From: Chlorokybus atmophyticus
Taxonomy: Eukaryota; Streptophyta; Chlorokybophyceae; Chlorokybales; Chlorokybaceae
NCBI GenBank assembly: GCA_009103225.1
Contig: RHPI01003599.1
Location: forward strand, 299,520-363,519
Length of the DNA: 64,000 nt
Reading direction: 5' to 3'
Below are positions 35,789 to 48,192 of the stretch, piece by piece (position 1 is the first letter of the stretch; each line of letters begins with the position of its first letter). The notes under the pieces were generated by a model. The model did no database searches and was not told the origin of the DNA. It saw nothing but the letters and a program-made list of their open reading frames with translations. A program made the position numbers and the translations under genes.

Positions 35789-36379
35789 GTGACTCTGCAC
35801 ACACAAAAGGCTAAGAACTGACTGGACTAAGTGAACAGCAACACACGCACACGCACAGGTCGGCTCTGCACACACATGCATATGCCAACTCTCACTGTGC
35901 ATGCGCGAGCACCCCCCCACCCCCCCCTCCCACACACAACCTTTACGCTCACACACACGCACTCACTCGGCACACACATGCAAACACATGAACGGAGTCC
36001 GTCTCTGCACACATAGAACCAACACACACTGACACATACACGCACGCACGCTGACTCTGATTTTGTACACACAATAACTCCTGCGCTCACGCACACACAT
36101 GGACACGTACGCATGCCTACCTGCCGTTGCCGACTTGCAAGCAGCTGTTCCCACCCACATGCTGCCCCCCACCGCCGCCACCCACCACGCCGCCTTTTAG
36201 GCCGCCTCGGCCGCCTCCCGTGTGAGCAAATCCTACACCAGTATCGCGGGAAACGACGCAAACTTTTGTTAATTTAACTGCCAAAAACATAGTCTGAACC
36301 CGGCAGTGAGATTAAGGGGGACGATTGCTTAACCTGTGCTAACGTGGCAAGGTTAGGCGCTGTTAACCTTCGCACCTTT

Positions 36380-36401
36380 AACCTTAGATGTAAAGACCCT
36401 C
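36380..36401 (-). repeat. Right terminal inverted repeat of the Harbinger element
   Basis: Reverse complement of this segment begins GAGGGTCTTTACAT and matches the left end over 22 bases with one mismatch. It is followed directly by the TTA target duplicate. Confidence 0.93.
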
Positions 36402-38295
36402 TTAGCAGTTGACGCAGACAATAAAGCTACCCGGTATCCATGATGTCGTATCATAAAGGTAATCCCCGTCAGATGTATGGTACACAACAAACGGATGTAT
36501 ACAGATGTATCCTCACTTGAAAATGTGAGCTTTTGCTTCATTGTCTTTACGTTTGCTGTAATTCACCGCACAACTTTACCATTGCGCAAGATACATTGCT
36601 TTGAAATCTCCTTATGCATCCTTAACGAGGTTATTCGCTTGCAGCGAGGTGTTTCTATAAAGGTAGAACGTAATTAAGTTGATTTAGTTGTGATATCTTA
36701 ACGGCAAAGCCCCCAAAGTGCGACGTGAATTCACATCTACCCCGCGAGTCCATTTTGCAACCAATTGCAGGTGACAAATCATGTTGAGGTTGGTTCCGGA
36801 TTATAATGGTATGTAAAGCATTGATATGTATTAACATTCACACAATAAAAATATGCGCTAAAATGTGTGCGGTGTGCATTATAGCATTAAGATTATTGCT
36901 ATATCAATATAATCGAATATACGTTACATTGACCACATTAGCATGTGAGGACCTGGTAAAAATTACAGAATCAAATAGTTCTATTTTTGGATAGAGTGAC
37001 AACGGTGACGGCAATGATGGCGAATATCAAGAAGACATCCGTAGTGGCAGACCTGTATGGACATTATAGTTTGACGGCAATGTTAACACCGCCGCCAACC
37101 TCCAGTGTGCATGCATGTATGTTATTTTATTGCGCATGTCAATCTGAAATGCGTGATTGAGTTCCACGGTTGACGAGTCGTCATCTTTGCGCAGAAAAAT
37201 GCGTTACTGCACAATGATGGCCCACGTAGAGCATGACGTTGGAGGCATTGGGGTACATGGTTCATAGTCGAAATTAGACGGACGGTGGCCGCCTTCACGT
37301 CCAGAGGTTCTCCTCGCAACCGCCTCTGCCGCCACCGCTGCGATCACCGCAACGGCGACACTTGTCGTGACGCTTGCAAGCTGCTAATGCACATGTACAA
37401 CAACGTGCGAGCTCGTCCGCCCTTGCCGGGCGCCTCCGATATGGATCGGGGCGACCAAGGAGACGCTAATAGCGCAAAGCCGGTTTTTGACAGTTAATCT
37501 GTGCACGAGCTAAAAACAAAAAGGGCCATTCACGATTTAAAAGGTGTGGTCCAGCTTATAAACGTCATACTATGTGCGGCAAGCACGGCGTGCACATTCC
37601 TAGCACGCTATGCCGTAAGATCATAAAAGCCTTTGTGTGAAGATCTTGCTTCTTTGGAATTGCCTTTATTTATGTGCATGACAAAAACTTTGATTTGCAC
37701 AAGCACTTAGCGAATGTGCTTAAAAACATTGTACGTCTTAAGTTTCTGAACGCACATTAAGGAATTGCGCAGGCGTTTAACCCCAATTGGATGGACTTAT
37801 CCTTGCCTTGTGCTATATGCGCTAAAGAGTGGCATCGATAGTGTTAGAGTAATTCAACATCAAAAAGGTGTATGATAAGTACATTGAATATTGATTAATT
37901 AGGAAAACTTGTGAGACTATTTTCACTGAGACACTGTTGTCAATCCAGAGCGTGCGCAGCAGCCCTAGTTGCATCATACTATCCAACTGACGTTGAGAAC
38001 ACTAATATTTCATCGTATTTATCCCATATTGGAACATACTATCAGAAATACTATGCCACCGATACATTTGGCTTATATGATGCAATCTATGACTTGCACT
38101 CATATATTGAGTGTGTGTACATCTATTGAATTTCCGTTGCACGCGGCGGCTGTGGTGAGGTGTTTGAGCCTAGGGAATGGTTGCATACACTGCGAATAGT
38201 CAGTATTATTATTAGCACATTGTGCAACGCACTGTCACATAACCAATCGTATCTTGATCGTATTTAATCTCAAATGTGTGAAAATACTACGAAAC

Positions 38296-38355
38296 GAATG
38301 CAAATACAATATGACATAAATACTCGAGTATTTATGTCATGTTGTATTCGTATTC
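38296..38355. repeat. Inverted repeat centred on a perfect 30-base palindrome
   Basis: Bases 38311-38340 form a perfect palindrome centred on CTCGAG. The symmetry continues outward with a few mismatches (AATACAAT on the left, GTTGTATT on the right), giving arms of about 30 bases. This could be a tiny hairpin element or a palindromic scar. Confidence 0.75.
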
Positions 38356-40156
38356 ATATTGATATTTCGTATCGTGTAACTATGGCAGCAGCCGTACAAG
38401 TATGGCAATGTGTTTTATTGCCGGTGGGTTGGGCGATTGAGGATGCGAAGTGAATATGATCCTGGCTCAATGAAAGAGTCGCAATGATACCAGTTAGCGC
38501 CGCATACATCAACTCACTGATACTCTTCTAGCAATCATCTTCGTATGGCCCTTATATATCCCATTAAACATATTGCCACATGCGATGCTACATGATCGTA
38601 TGTGTGATATGTTTGATGGCATAAACAAAGGTAAATGAAGACGGCTGTTACGATAACGGTGAGCTGATGCGGCGCTAAATGGGAATTGCTGCGACTATTT
38701 AAATTGAACACATGACGGGCGACCAAACAAATTATTATGCTTGGACAGGCATGCGCAAGGCTGCTATGCTGTGCGTAGCAACCTTGCGCATGCATAAATC
38801 GGCCAGTGGTGTCATGGAGAAGCTTGCGGAGGTTATTGTACACATGTGTTGGCTACCTGAGATCCGTCCGCTTTCAACATATGGCTCACGTTGTAAGTCA
38901 TGCTATGGATGACGCGGAGCACGGCCGTCCCAACAACCATGGCCAAACGTGGCAGCGTTGCCAACGCAAGTGGCTACCGACGTGCGGTATCTTGTTGCTT
39001 CGCGTAAGGCCCTCATGAATGGACATCTGGGACTCATTTGCACTTTTCCTAATATTGGCATCAAAGATCGCTGTTCTCAAAATACGGCTAAGTGCGCACT
39101 GTGTGGTGGGACAGCCATAGAGTCAGTAGCTGCATGTGCTTGAAGATTGTCCACTCCTGCTCATCAGAGGAGCAGAGGGTGAGATCGCTGCTCTTCTGAA
39201 ACCTGTCACACTTGCCCCGCACCGTGCGCGACGCAGATAATGGCCATATACCCGTCTCCCTCATCAACACGAAGTATGGACAACAATTAAAGAATGCCAT
39301 GGTTGACAAGTTTGAAACAATGGTCATGAGGCCCATTGACCCCTTTCGCACGCACGTAGGCCGGCATGAAACATGATACATGGGTGGAAGCCATCAACTG
39401 GATCAACATCACAGGTTTAGTCCGCACAGCAGCCACCGTAAGGTGCAGAAAGTCACTCACATGTACAAATACAGAATGTAGTGTGAACACGCAAAACAGG
39501 TGGCGTGCATGGACGATGGCTAGCAACAGCAGTGCAGCAGGCACTGTGTTGCGGCGCGGTATGCAGGCAAGCAGCAAGCCGGGAGCTGGAAGATCCGGAC
39601 GAAGTTAAGATGAAGCTAAGTGCTGAGTTTGATGTGAGAGTTCTATGAGAGCCTCTCCAATTTTCAGAGGCTAAGCTATTCTTGAAGATTATCATTGATA
39701 GGGACATCCGTTGACCTTTATCATATAACAAATATCGTACGTTTTATTGTACAATCGTATATGATATGATATCTTATATGAAAAAGCGTACGATCGTTGA
39801 TATGTGATCATATAAACAAGCGTGTGGTTTGGTTCGTGTCAAAACATCGTATTACGCGCTGAAAAGTCACGAAATTGCGGATGAAGTACTACTCAATGAA
39901 TCATCTGCATGATGATTACAAACACCTTCCGCAATTGTTTGCGCAATTTTGGTTGATACATTGCTTGAGTGTAACACTAAATCTTGCGTAGCCGCATGCT
40001 GCATAACCACAGGCACTTCAAGACATTTCACGCAACACAATTATGCGAACCGGCTAAACAATTTTGCTTCAATTCGCACATCATCAAAAATGCTTCTCAA
40101 TGATGTGCAAATCATAAATTTAAAAAGGTGTGATTTATATGTGTCTACATTTGGGG

Positions 40157-40162
<6 letters not shown>

Positions 40163-40198
<36 letters not shown>
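40163..40198. repeat. TG dinucleotide microsatellite
   Basis: Pure TG repeat of about 18 units in the AT-rich gene-poor region. Confidence 0.9.
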
Positions 40199-40199
<1 letters not shown>

Positions 40200-41636
40200 A
40201 ACACACACTTGATTCTTACAGCATACAGCCGTGAACTGCAATATACATGGCCTGCAATATAGATGGCCGTTCTTCACGCGCCGCGTTGCTCGTATATGTT
40301 AGATGCACCATATGTGGCGTCATGAATGACGGACGGCACTGGCAGCCTGTTGCACCGCATACAATGTACGTGTCACAGTTAAGTGTAGCGCAAACGGTCT
40401 ACCATGCATGGTTTTTAGCAATTCAACCACCATTCATGGCATAAGCGGATGTAATCATATGTGGTGCTCTATATTTGCCGCCTCTTACGGCGCAAGAATC
40501 CGCGACTTGTAAACATACGTGACTATAAGATCCCACCGTATTGTTGGTTAATTTATCAAATGACGTTGTGCTCCAGTAAAATCCAAACATGGTTCAATCA
40601 TTTGACTCACAGCGAGTTCTTTATAATTGACAACTGTTTCTGTGTTGCATACGTCGCTAACCATTGCGGCTATTATTGCGATTTCTTATCGTTGAGACAT
40701 TTTGAATGTACCAAAAGAATATGACATCTTGTGCAACAATCCAGCACCCCCTGCTTTGCATATCAAACGGCATAGTCATGCTGTTGCGGCAGGCGTGGGC
40801 GATGCTCTATTGAGGATGGGCAGCGGTGGAGGCGATGCTCGACTAGGGACGCCCGTACGCGATACCGCTAATGATGTGACGTTGGACAAGATGGCCCATC
40901 ATAGTGTAAGCATAGCGCAGTAACGCGGGCCACTAGCATTGTGATGCCGTGTGTGCGGTTGGTGTGTTGTCAAGCACGAGAGTAGACGACACTTGGACAC
41001 TAGTGTCAACATCCGGATTTAATTGTCTTCGCTACTATTTCGGCTCCTGTCGAAACTGCCAACCACTAGCCACTATGCCATAGTTTGGATGGTTGATAGG
41101 ATTTCGCCTCCGCTCCACTCTGTTGCATTTACCTACCTAAAGGCGCATCATTGTGTCCGTTGCAATTGCCTGATTTAACTTGTATTGCTGCATTGTGTTG
41201 TATTCAGTGTAGGTGTGCGTGCCTTCGCATTTGTATGCATGGTCAGCCTATATAAACACCTGTGCGTGGGTGCGGTCACAGCAAAGCTGCATGAGTACAT
41301 CATGCTAACGGCAACATTGTTGGCACACATGGTCCAGTTGGAAGATATGCAACCGCATATACTTCAAAGCGTGTTGCATATGATCCGCCCGCGCACACAT
41401 GTCCTGCAAACTGTGTGGTGATGTCCCAATGCCAGTTGCAACGGTCCATCGAAGAAGCATGACCTCCTACGTAATGCGCATAACACGACCTACACTTCGC
41501 TGTGCAGTTACAAGTAACAAACAAATACCACTGTATGTACAACTCCGCCAATGCTGCAACAATCACAGCCATGAAGAATGAGCGATGTAGGAGTTTGCAC
41601 TGCAACAGCAACTTACAGAACTCAACCAAACTCTTG

Positions 41637-43325
41637 TCAGCTGGCAGAAGTGTAAAGGCGGCGGACGTCCTCGAGCGTAGCGGGGGCAAGTGTGATGGGG
41701 CACCGTGAGTGCGTCTGCACGTAGGCGAATAGGCAGGGGTAGCAGAAGGCGTAGCCGGAGACGGCGCTGAGAGCGGGGTTGGTGCGTGTCCGGAGGCAAA
41801 GCGGGCAACGCGATGGGTCCGGCGGGAGTCTCACGCCATCGGGGGCGGGTTTGGGCGCATGTGGGGGCGGGGGCACGGGCAGCACGGCGGGAGCGCCGAC
41901 GCGCTCTTCCGCTCCTGAACTGTACCACCATTCCAACACTTTGAACAGCAGCACAGACATGATCAGCGCGCTTGAGGCGTAGTCCGCCGTCGCGTGCCCG
42001 ACCCTCAGCCACGCCCTCCGCAAGAACCGCCAAAGCCTCGGGCCGCTCCCGCTCACTGCCGACAACGCCCGCAACCGGAACGTTTCTTTCCTGCGCGCCG
42101 CCGCCATCTGCAAGGCGCGCACAGATCTGAACAAACATGTGTGCGCACCAACCACTGTGCGTCTTTGACGCATGCGTGACAATGCAAGGTAGATGCCAAA
42201 GCTAGTGTGGCTTACCAGTTGTTCGGCGGATGCACGAACCACTGTGAGCCTGAGCGTATGCAGAAGCGGCGTGAAGTAGGGTGTGGCCTCCAACAGGTAA
42301 AGCAGTTGATACGCAAAGAATGCACCTGTCAACAGATGATATGAGAAACGCTACCTTTGCAAGCAGGTCAGGTCATCACAATGCTACAGCAATGCCAGGT
42401 TCTCACCCTCGTAACCGGCATGTATCCACGGATACACATAGCCAAACAGCCGAGCGAGGCTGCTGGGGCCAGGACCTGCTTGACTGGTCGTAGTTGAGCC
42501 CCGGCGTTGCTGGGCATCGTTGTGGTTGTTGTTGACACCGTCCTCGTCCTCGTCATCAACAGTGGTCAACCCGATGGCCGCGAGCGCGCCGCCCTGACGG
42601 GCCTGGTAAATCGCATCCAACTTTGCTTTGATGTATGGCACTCCGACCTGCACCATTTGCAATGTCAAGGTTACTTATGACGTGCATTACGCTGATTAGT
42701 TGTATTAGTGGTAGTATTGCGTGCGTGCGTGCATGCATGCGGGCGCGCGAGTGCCCATGGGCGCACGCGCGTCATGTGTGTGTTCGCACGTGCGTATGTG
42801 CTTGAGCGCACACGCGTGCATGCATGCATGTGTGCGCCAGCTGCGTACCAGTAACAGCATAGATAACCTGCGCTGCCGAGCCGTCAAACGCGCACTCGCA
42901 TTGTTTCTAGCACCGGCAGAACTCTGCACAACTCTACGAAGGCCGTATAGGTTTTCCGAAAAGGATGCATCTGCCATCCACGCAATTGATTGATCAAAAC
43001 AAAGTGGTAAATACCAACAAAGTGTAATGTATGCGTGGCTGCACAACCGCAAGAGTGCTGACCACAACCATTGGCACGCGTGTAAGAAAAAAGACTTACC
43101 ATTAGCGCTAAGGGAGTGTGCTTCAAGTGCCGCATGCAGGGCCGCAAACACTTCGTCCGAGTGGTTGAGCGCAAAGCCGAGGGCGCCCCCACCACCCCTC
43201 CGCGCCGCAGCGACTGCGAGCGAGTACACTGCCGCCGCTTTCACCATCGCAGGCAAGCGCTCGGCCGCAACCATCTCAAAAAATGTTGGGCGGGCGCCGT
43301 CGCCGCCCGCCACATGGAAAAACAT
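41637..43325 (-). CDS. PEX12: Peroxin-12, RING-type peroxisome import protein
   Basis: Five exons, minus strand: 43325-43100, 42970-42849, 42647-42407, 42325-42216, 42107-41637; 389 residues, phases agree. PEX12 is one of three RING subunits of the peroxisomal ubiquitin-ligase channel that recycles the PEX5 receptor. Landmarks: the N-terminal FFEMVAAERLPAMVKAA, SFSENLYGLRRVV, VPYIKAKLD, the membrane-region YQLLYLLEATPYFTPLLHT and, at the C-terminus, CPLCLRTRTNPALS then YAFCYPCLFAYVQTHSRCP. The zinc-binding set is incomplete (only the first site is filled), which is normal for PEX12. An acidic/Asn linker (DDEDEDGVNNNHND) follows YIKAK. The gene diverges from RPC3 over 936 bases. Confidence 0.92.
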
Positions 43326-44261
43326 CCTCTCTCTGCAAGGAGCAAGTGTCTGGGGTTAATGTGACGCATGGCATTGCAGGATGTTGCAAATATCTTCGCT
43401 GCCTTGGCCTGGAGTTGCTGTGTCCGTGTGTTTCACCTTCAAGACTTGTGCACGTGAAAACTTTGTAACACCTAGCAGCTGCTCTGACACGATAATGTTG
43501 TGTAGTATTGGTGGTCGTAGCTTTGGTGTGGTTGTGTTGAGTTGGCAGTTTCAGCTTAGTACTCAACGCTTGCATGTGATATGCTTGTCCGTGTGCACGT
43601 CAACCCAAACAGCAGCTTCGCGGGGTTGAGTTGGCGTGCATGCATCGTGTAGTCTGAAGCAGCAGTCAAATCCAACCATTTGTTTGCTATGTTGAGCAAA
43701 GCACCGCCTTCCACAGTCGTTGCATCACAAAACACCTTGAGTTACAACTTGCTCGTAACACATACAAACCGGCTGCAGCAGGCTACGTTGGACAGCTGCA
43801 ATTCATCGCTTTCACTAACAGTGCTGAACCTGGCTGGCTGCACTTGCATGCTGCGCCGTCAAGCACCACCGGCTGCTTGATTGTGTGCAGAACAAGCACT
43901 TACCAGCGGCAGCGTAGCGTCCCAGCTGGCCAAGCTTATGCTGCAGCAGACAGACCAATTCGAGACTTGCTTCTGCCGCCTCCTGCCCACCTGCTTAAGC
44001 CACCACTCCTTCAGCTAGCCGCACCCAAGCGCCAGGATCGCTCACCTACACAGCTGTCACACCTACTGCTCCAAGTCCTCGTCCCCCACCTCCACCTCCT
44101 TCTCCTTTACCACCTCGTCCTGTACCTGTTTCTCCACCTCCGCCTCCTCCGCCAATTGCTCCTCCACCTCCTACACAACAACCTACTTGAGCATGCCGGC
44201 CTTATCTTTGAAGGTGTAGGCGAAGGCGGCGGGGTTGGCGTCCTGCGGGCGGGCCTCCGGC
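43326..44261. promoter_or_regulatory. Divergent promoter region PEX12/RPC3
   Basis: 936 bases between the two divergent start codons. The right half, from about 43,845, is the start of duplicated unit A and includes CTCC-rich pyrimidine tracts (about 44,060-44,180) that recur, altered, before the second RPC3 copy. No clear TATA box. Confidence 0.4.
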
Positions 44262-46514
44262 ATGGAGGCGGCGAGGCTGGCGGAGGCCATCGTGAAGGAG
44301 CAGCTGGGCGAGGTGGCTAGCGCTGCGTGCGGGGCGCTGCTGCGCAAGGGGGCGGGGGCGGGCCTGGCGCTGCCCGTGGTGGCCAAGGAGGCGAACCTGC
44401 CTCCCGGCCAGGCCAGGAACGCCCTGCTGGTGTTGCTTCAGCAGAACTGCGCCCAGGCCCACAGGGTAGGCGGCGGCGACACCGGGCAGCCCGCCCAGCT
44501 GGTCTACCTGGCCTGCCTGGATAGGATCCTGGGCCGCCCACGCTTCCCCCGCTACCTACGCACCGCCGCCGACCTCCTTGGTCCCCAGGCCGAGGCGGTC
44601 GTCGAGGGACTGCTGGAGCACGGCAGACTCACACTGCCTCAGCTCACGCAGCGAGCTGCCGCCCGAGACAAGCCTGGTGGGTGCGCATGGCATTGATCAC
44701 ATGCATGCTGCTGGTGTTGTTCAGGTGTGTGTAACTTCTGACTTATGCTTTTTAAGGAACACGATAGCGGGATCAGTTGACCAAGTGCATGCACTGGTAT
44801 CTGTTAAATAACTTGTAAAGTGATTGATTACCCAAAGGCAGTCCTGTTACAGTAGGTATAATTCATATACCTGTGACAGGGTGATAGCACTATTGTGCGC
44901 ATGCAGCCAAACCTTTGGTCTGCAAGTCAGTGTCGGTACTCTATGAACGTTCTCAAGGCACAGATGGTATGCATGATGCCAACCCAAAAACTGTATATAT
45001 TATGTACACTGCATGCATCGCACTGGGTACGGTATGCAAGGAGCACCGCACGGTGTCTCAATTGCATGGCACACTCGTGCATGCAGTATGTGCGTTTACA
45101 ATTCTGATTGCATTGTTGCAATGCCCTATTGCTTAACAGGTGCAGAAACTTCAGACGCCACAGACAAAGTCAAGCCCGCGCTCCGCCAGCTGTTGGAAAG
45201 GCGATTGGTGGAGCGAGCGCCACCGCCTGAGCTGCCCTTCCCTTCATTCACTTCAAAGGCAGCACCTGTGCGAGGCCGATCCAAGGTGTGTTGTGTATGT
45301 TGGTTACATGTTGTCATCCCTTCATTCAGCCTCATGACATGCCCTTTGACTCAAACTTAGACTCCAGATCCAGCGACTGCCGCAGCGGAAGCAGCAAAGA
45401 CTGAGGCGCGGCAGCGCTATGCACAAATACGGTTTCGCCAACTGGATGGTCTGGAAGATGAGCCGACATCTCCTCCAGCAAAGAAGGTGCATTGCATTTG
45501 ATTTCATCATTGTCTGATAGCAACAATCACCACCACAACAACATCACAGAGACACAACAGCATAACAACAACATCAAAAACCCATGGATGCTTCTTGTGC
45601 AGCGGCGTATAGGGGCAGCTGCTGGTGCGGTGACTGGATCCGAAGCTGAGGTGTTGTGGCGAGTCAACACGGAGGAGTTCGACCGCATCTTGAAGCACGA
45701 GGCTTGCGTGGAGTACGTGTCTTCTCGCTTTGGTGGCGCTGCTGCAGCCCTGTGCTCGGCTCTACTCGCGCAATCAAGAAAGTTTGAAGCACCCGTTCCG
45801 GAGGTCATGTCTCTTACATGGTCTTTGGACCTGCTTGTTGAGGCCGTTCAGAGTGGCAGCGGGGTCGTCACGCACACGCGCATGACAGAGTCTCAAGCCT
45901 CTGCACTGTTGCGCCAGATGGAGAATGATATCGATGCTCCCGTTGTTACAACGGTTGACCCCATCGCTCCATCCTTTGCTGTTCGAATACAGGGCGTGTT
46001 GGGTCGCATCCGTGATAATGAGGTTGAGGCGGTCGTTCGAGGGCGCTTTGGCACGCCGGCTTGCAGGATCTACCGGTTGTTGGTGCGGCGGCGATTGTTG
46101 GAGCAGAAACAGATTGCCGAGATGTCGATGCTGCCAGTGAAAGACGCGCGTGAGCTGCTCTACCGGCTGCTGCGCGAGAGGTACCTCAGCTTGCAGGAGG
46201 TGGCGAGGACGGCGGACCACGCGCCCGCGCGCACGTTCTACCTATGGCGCGCGGACGCGAGCGCCGCGTGCGAGCTCGCGACGCAGCAGGTGCACAGGAC
46301 GGCGTACAACGTCCGCGAGCGACTCCACTTTGAGCTGCAGCAGGAGCAGGAGGTGCTGGACCTGCTCGAAGCGCAAGCTGCCTCCGCCACAGGAGTGACC
46401 ATCACCGCAGCTCAACGCCTGCAGCTGGAACGTGTGCGGCGCGTGGCAGCTGTGCTCGAGAGCTCAATGCTGGCACTGGACCGCCAGCTGATGCTGCTCA
46501 CAGCGGAGTCCTGA
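44262..46514 (+). CDS. RPC3: RNA polymerase III subunit RPC3 (C82/POLR3C)
   Basis: Four exons: 44262-44676, 45140-45285, 45361-45486, 45603-46514; 532 residues. RPC3 is part of the RPC3-RPC6-RPC7 subcomplex that helps Pol III open promoters of tRNA and 5S genes. The protein shows the winged-helix layout of the family: N-terminal EAIVKEQLGEVASAACGAL, a second helix-turn-helix region DKVKPALRQLLERRLVER, a central RIGAAAGAVTG...VLWRVNTEEFDRIL, then QIAEMSMLPVKDARELLYRL and FYLWRADASAACELATQQV with a C-terminal coiled coil. This copy is open throughout. It lacks the 73-base intron present at the matching place in copy 2. Confidence 0.9.
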
Positions 46515-48192
46515 ACCTGTTCAACCACATCACCCCCGGCTCTTTACGCCGCAGTGCAAGCCACCAGAGGGGCGAGCTCAGGTTTGGCCTCAATGGGTTG
46601 GACTGCATTTGTACTCTGATTTAACCCGCGTGACAGACTCTTCGCATGCATGTAGGTACATGGATAGTGTCAAGCTCATCATATAACTGGGACAGCATGC
46701 CTCCGGTTGTTGGCCGTGACACGCGGGCTTTCTTCCCTTCAACTCCCTGTTTGAGCTTGTGTGAGCGCCGCAAGAGCATGCTTCGACGGTATGCTACGTA
46801 TTATGTGAGCTGAACGTTGTGATACTGGATGTATCAACCAGCTGTCAGTCAAGTAGGGTTGGTTGCAGGGGGGCTTGTTTGTTGCTGAGGTATGTTAGTG
46901 TAAGCGATACTGAGTTGAAACCAGCTGTACAAGTACTGCGAGCTGTACTAGTACAGCAATGTACTGCATGAAATCGTGTAAGAGCAACACTTTGTCGTGA
47001 ACATGTCTGTCATCAGACCACAGACGCTCCAGAACATAATATTACCTCTTCCGGGGTGAGAGAGTCCGGGCCTGGATTTAACACATTGTTACCAGCGAGC
47101 AACAACAACAAGCGCACCAATATACGTAGTAGTGTAGGTAGGGGTAGTAAGAGGTTGGGCAGCAATCGCACCAGAGCAGCTGATGCACACGTAGTTAGGG
47201 TCTGAGAGCATGACAAAGTTGCATTGTATGATGAGCAAGAGAGTAAACATGCTGACATGCCCAATTGGAGAAGGCACATGGACGCAGTTCCTTTAGTCAA
47301 CAGCTGCATCGCCCAACACACCCCTAAGTGCCCAATCCTAGGATGAGCATGGTCCGGGCAAGTGCCGTTCACTTGCAGTCCGGCCACGGATGGGAGAGGC
47401 GACAACGGACATGGTGGCTGACATAGCGAGTACCTCGGACAGCGGAGCAGTGAGGGCGAACCTTTGGCACCCGGCCGCCAACGCTGGGCTTCTCTCCTCC
47501 TCCTCCTCCCCCCCCGGCCCCCCCCCCCTTCTCCTCCTTCCCGCAGGGCCTCCCTTTCTGGAGCGTGCGGCAGCGGCAGTAGCGGCCGCGCCCGGGTGAG
47601 GGCTGTAGCAGGCAGCGATACCGACTGCTGAGGCGGACGCAGCGCTAATGGAAACGTTGTGACGTGCTGGCCGCGTTGTACTTAGCGTGTGATGCTTGTA
47701 TGTTGGTGTATATGTGAACGTGCAGTGTGTAGGATGCTGCGTGTGTAGGCATGCACGTCAGCCGCTGGGGCCTTGCTGTATGCTACTGTAATATATATAT
47801 ATATAGAGAGAGAGAGAGAGTTCTCCTCCTTGCATACAAGCAAGTATGGCACATGCCCTGCCATTGCTTGCAATGTGTGCATCGGGTTGCGGTACATGCA
47901 ATCCTATGAGCCGCGTGTGCGGTCGCGCAGCGCATGACGTACCCATTACCCTTCACATTGAGGGACAACACGCTTTCAGCATGCGAGAGCGTGTGTGCAG
48001 AAGACCTAAGGTATATATGTGTGGGAGAGCGCGAATGCACACGTGTTAGGGACCATGCCTCCTTATGTTACATTGGAACCATAGGCATATCAATGTTGGC
48101 AGGTGGAAACGCGTGAAAACAAAACTAGACAAAAGAACCAAAGTATACCTTGCAGAATTGGAGAAAACAAGTGCCGAACGTCATATGACAAA
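46515..48192. other. Region after RPC3 copy 1
   Basis: No complete gene. It includes a minus-strand 2A-like/NPGP frame (47013-47405), a GC-rich CTCC/CCCC block near 47,500-47,600, and TA and GA dinucleotide runs at about 47,792-47,820. The corresponding block in copy 2 contains the second assembly gap. Confidence 0.4.
47013..47405 (-). pseudogene. Remnant frame with NPGP (2A-like) motif, possible non-LTR retroelement
   Basis: A minus-strand frame contains a hydrophobic leucine-rich stretch followed by LLLLLAGNNVLNPGPDSLTP (NPGP codons at 47068-47079). Copy 2 of unit A has the same frame with LAGDMVLNPGPDSLTPQEL (NPGP at 52008-52019). Leu-rich + G-D-x-x-x-NPGP is the look of 2A-like sequences at the start of some non-LTR retrotransposon ORFs. 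No endonuclease or reverse transcriptase follows, so this is at most a fragment. Confidence 0.35.

Larger units (their letters stand above)
31976..36404. mobile_element. PIF/Harbinger DNA transposon with TIRs and TTA target duplication
   Basis: The element runs 31979-36401 (4,423 bases). Its ends are 22-base inverted repeats, 31979-32000 and 36380-36401, beginning GAGGGTCTTTACA and differing at one position. A TTA duplication flanks both ends (31976-31978 and 36402-36404), the target preferred by PIF/Harbinger. Inside are two converging genes, the family's usual pair: a Myb/SANT-like DNA-binding protein (+) and a DDE nuclease (-). Both have nonsense codons and the nuclease lacks its first catalytic Asp, so the copy is complete in structure but not autonomous as read. 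A short inverted repeat with TTCCTAAA arms (32161-32168 and 32185-32192) lies near the left end. Confidence 0.93.
36405..41636. other. AT-rich, gene-poor region
   Basis: About 5.2 kb without a convincing gene. Much of it is AT-rich, in contrast to neighbouring exons. It contains a 30-base perfect palindrome (38311-38340), a TG dinucleotide run (40163-40198), and short frames around 38.7-39.6 kb, for example one reading LINTKYGQQLKNAMVDKFE before a stop at about 39380 (+), that look like decayed mobile-element sequence. None could be assigned to a family. Confidence 0.4.
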
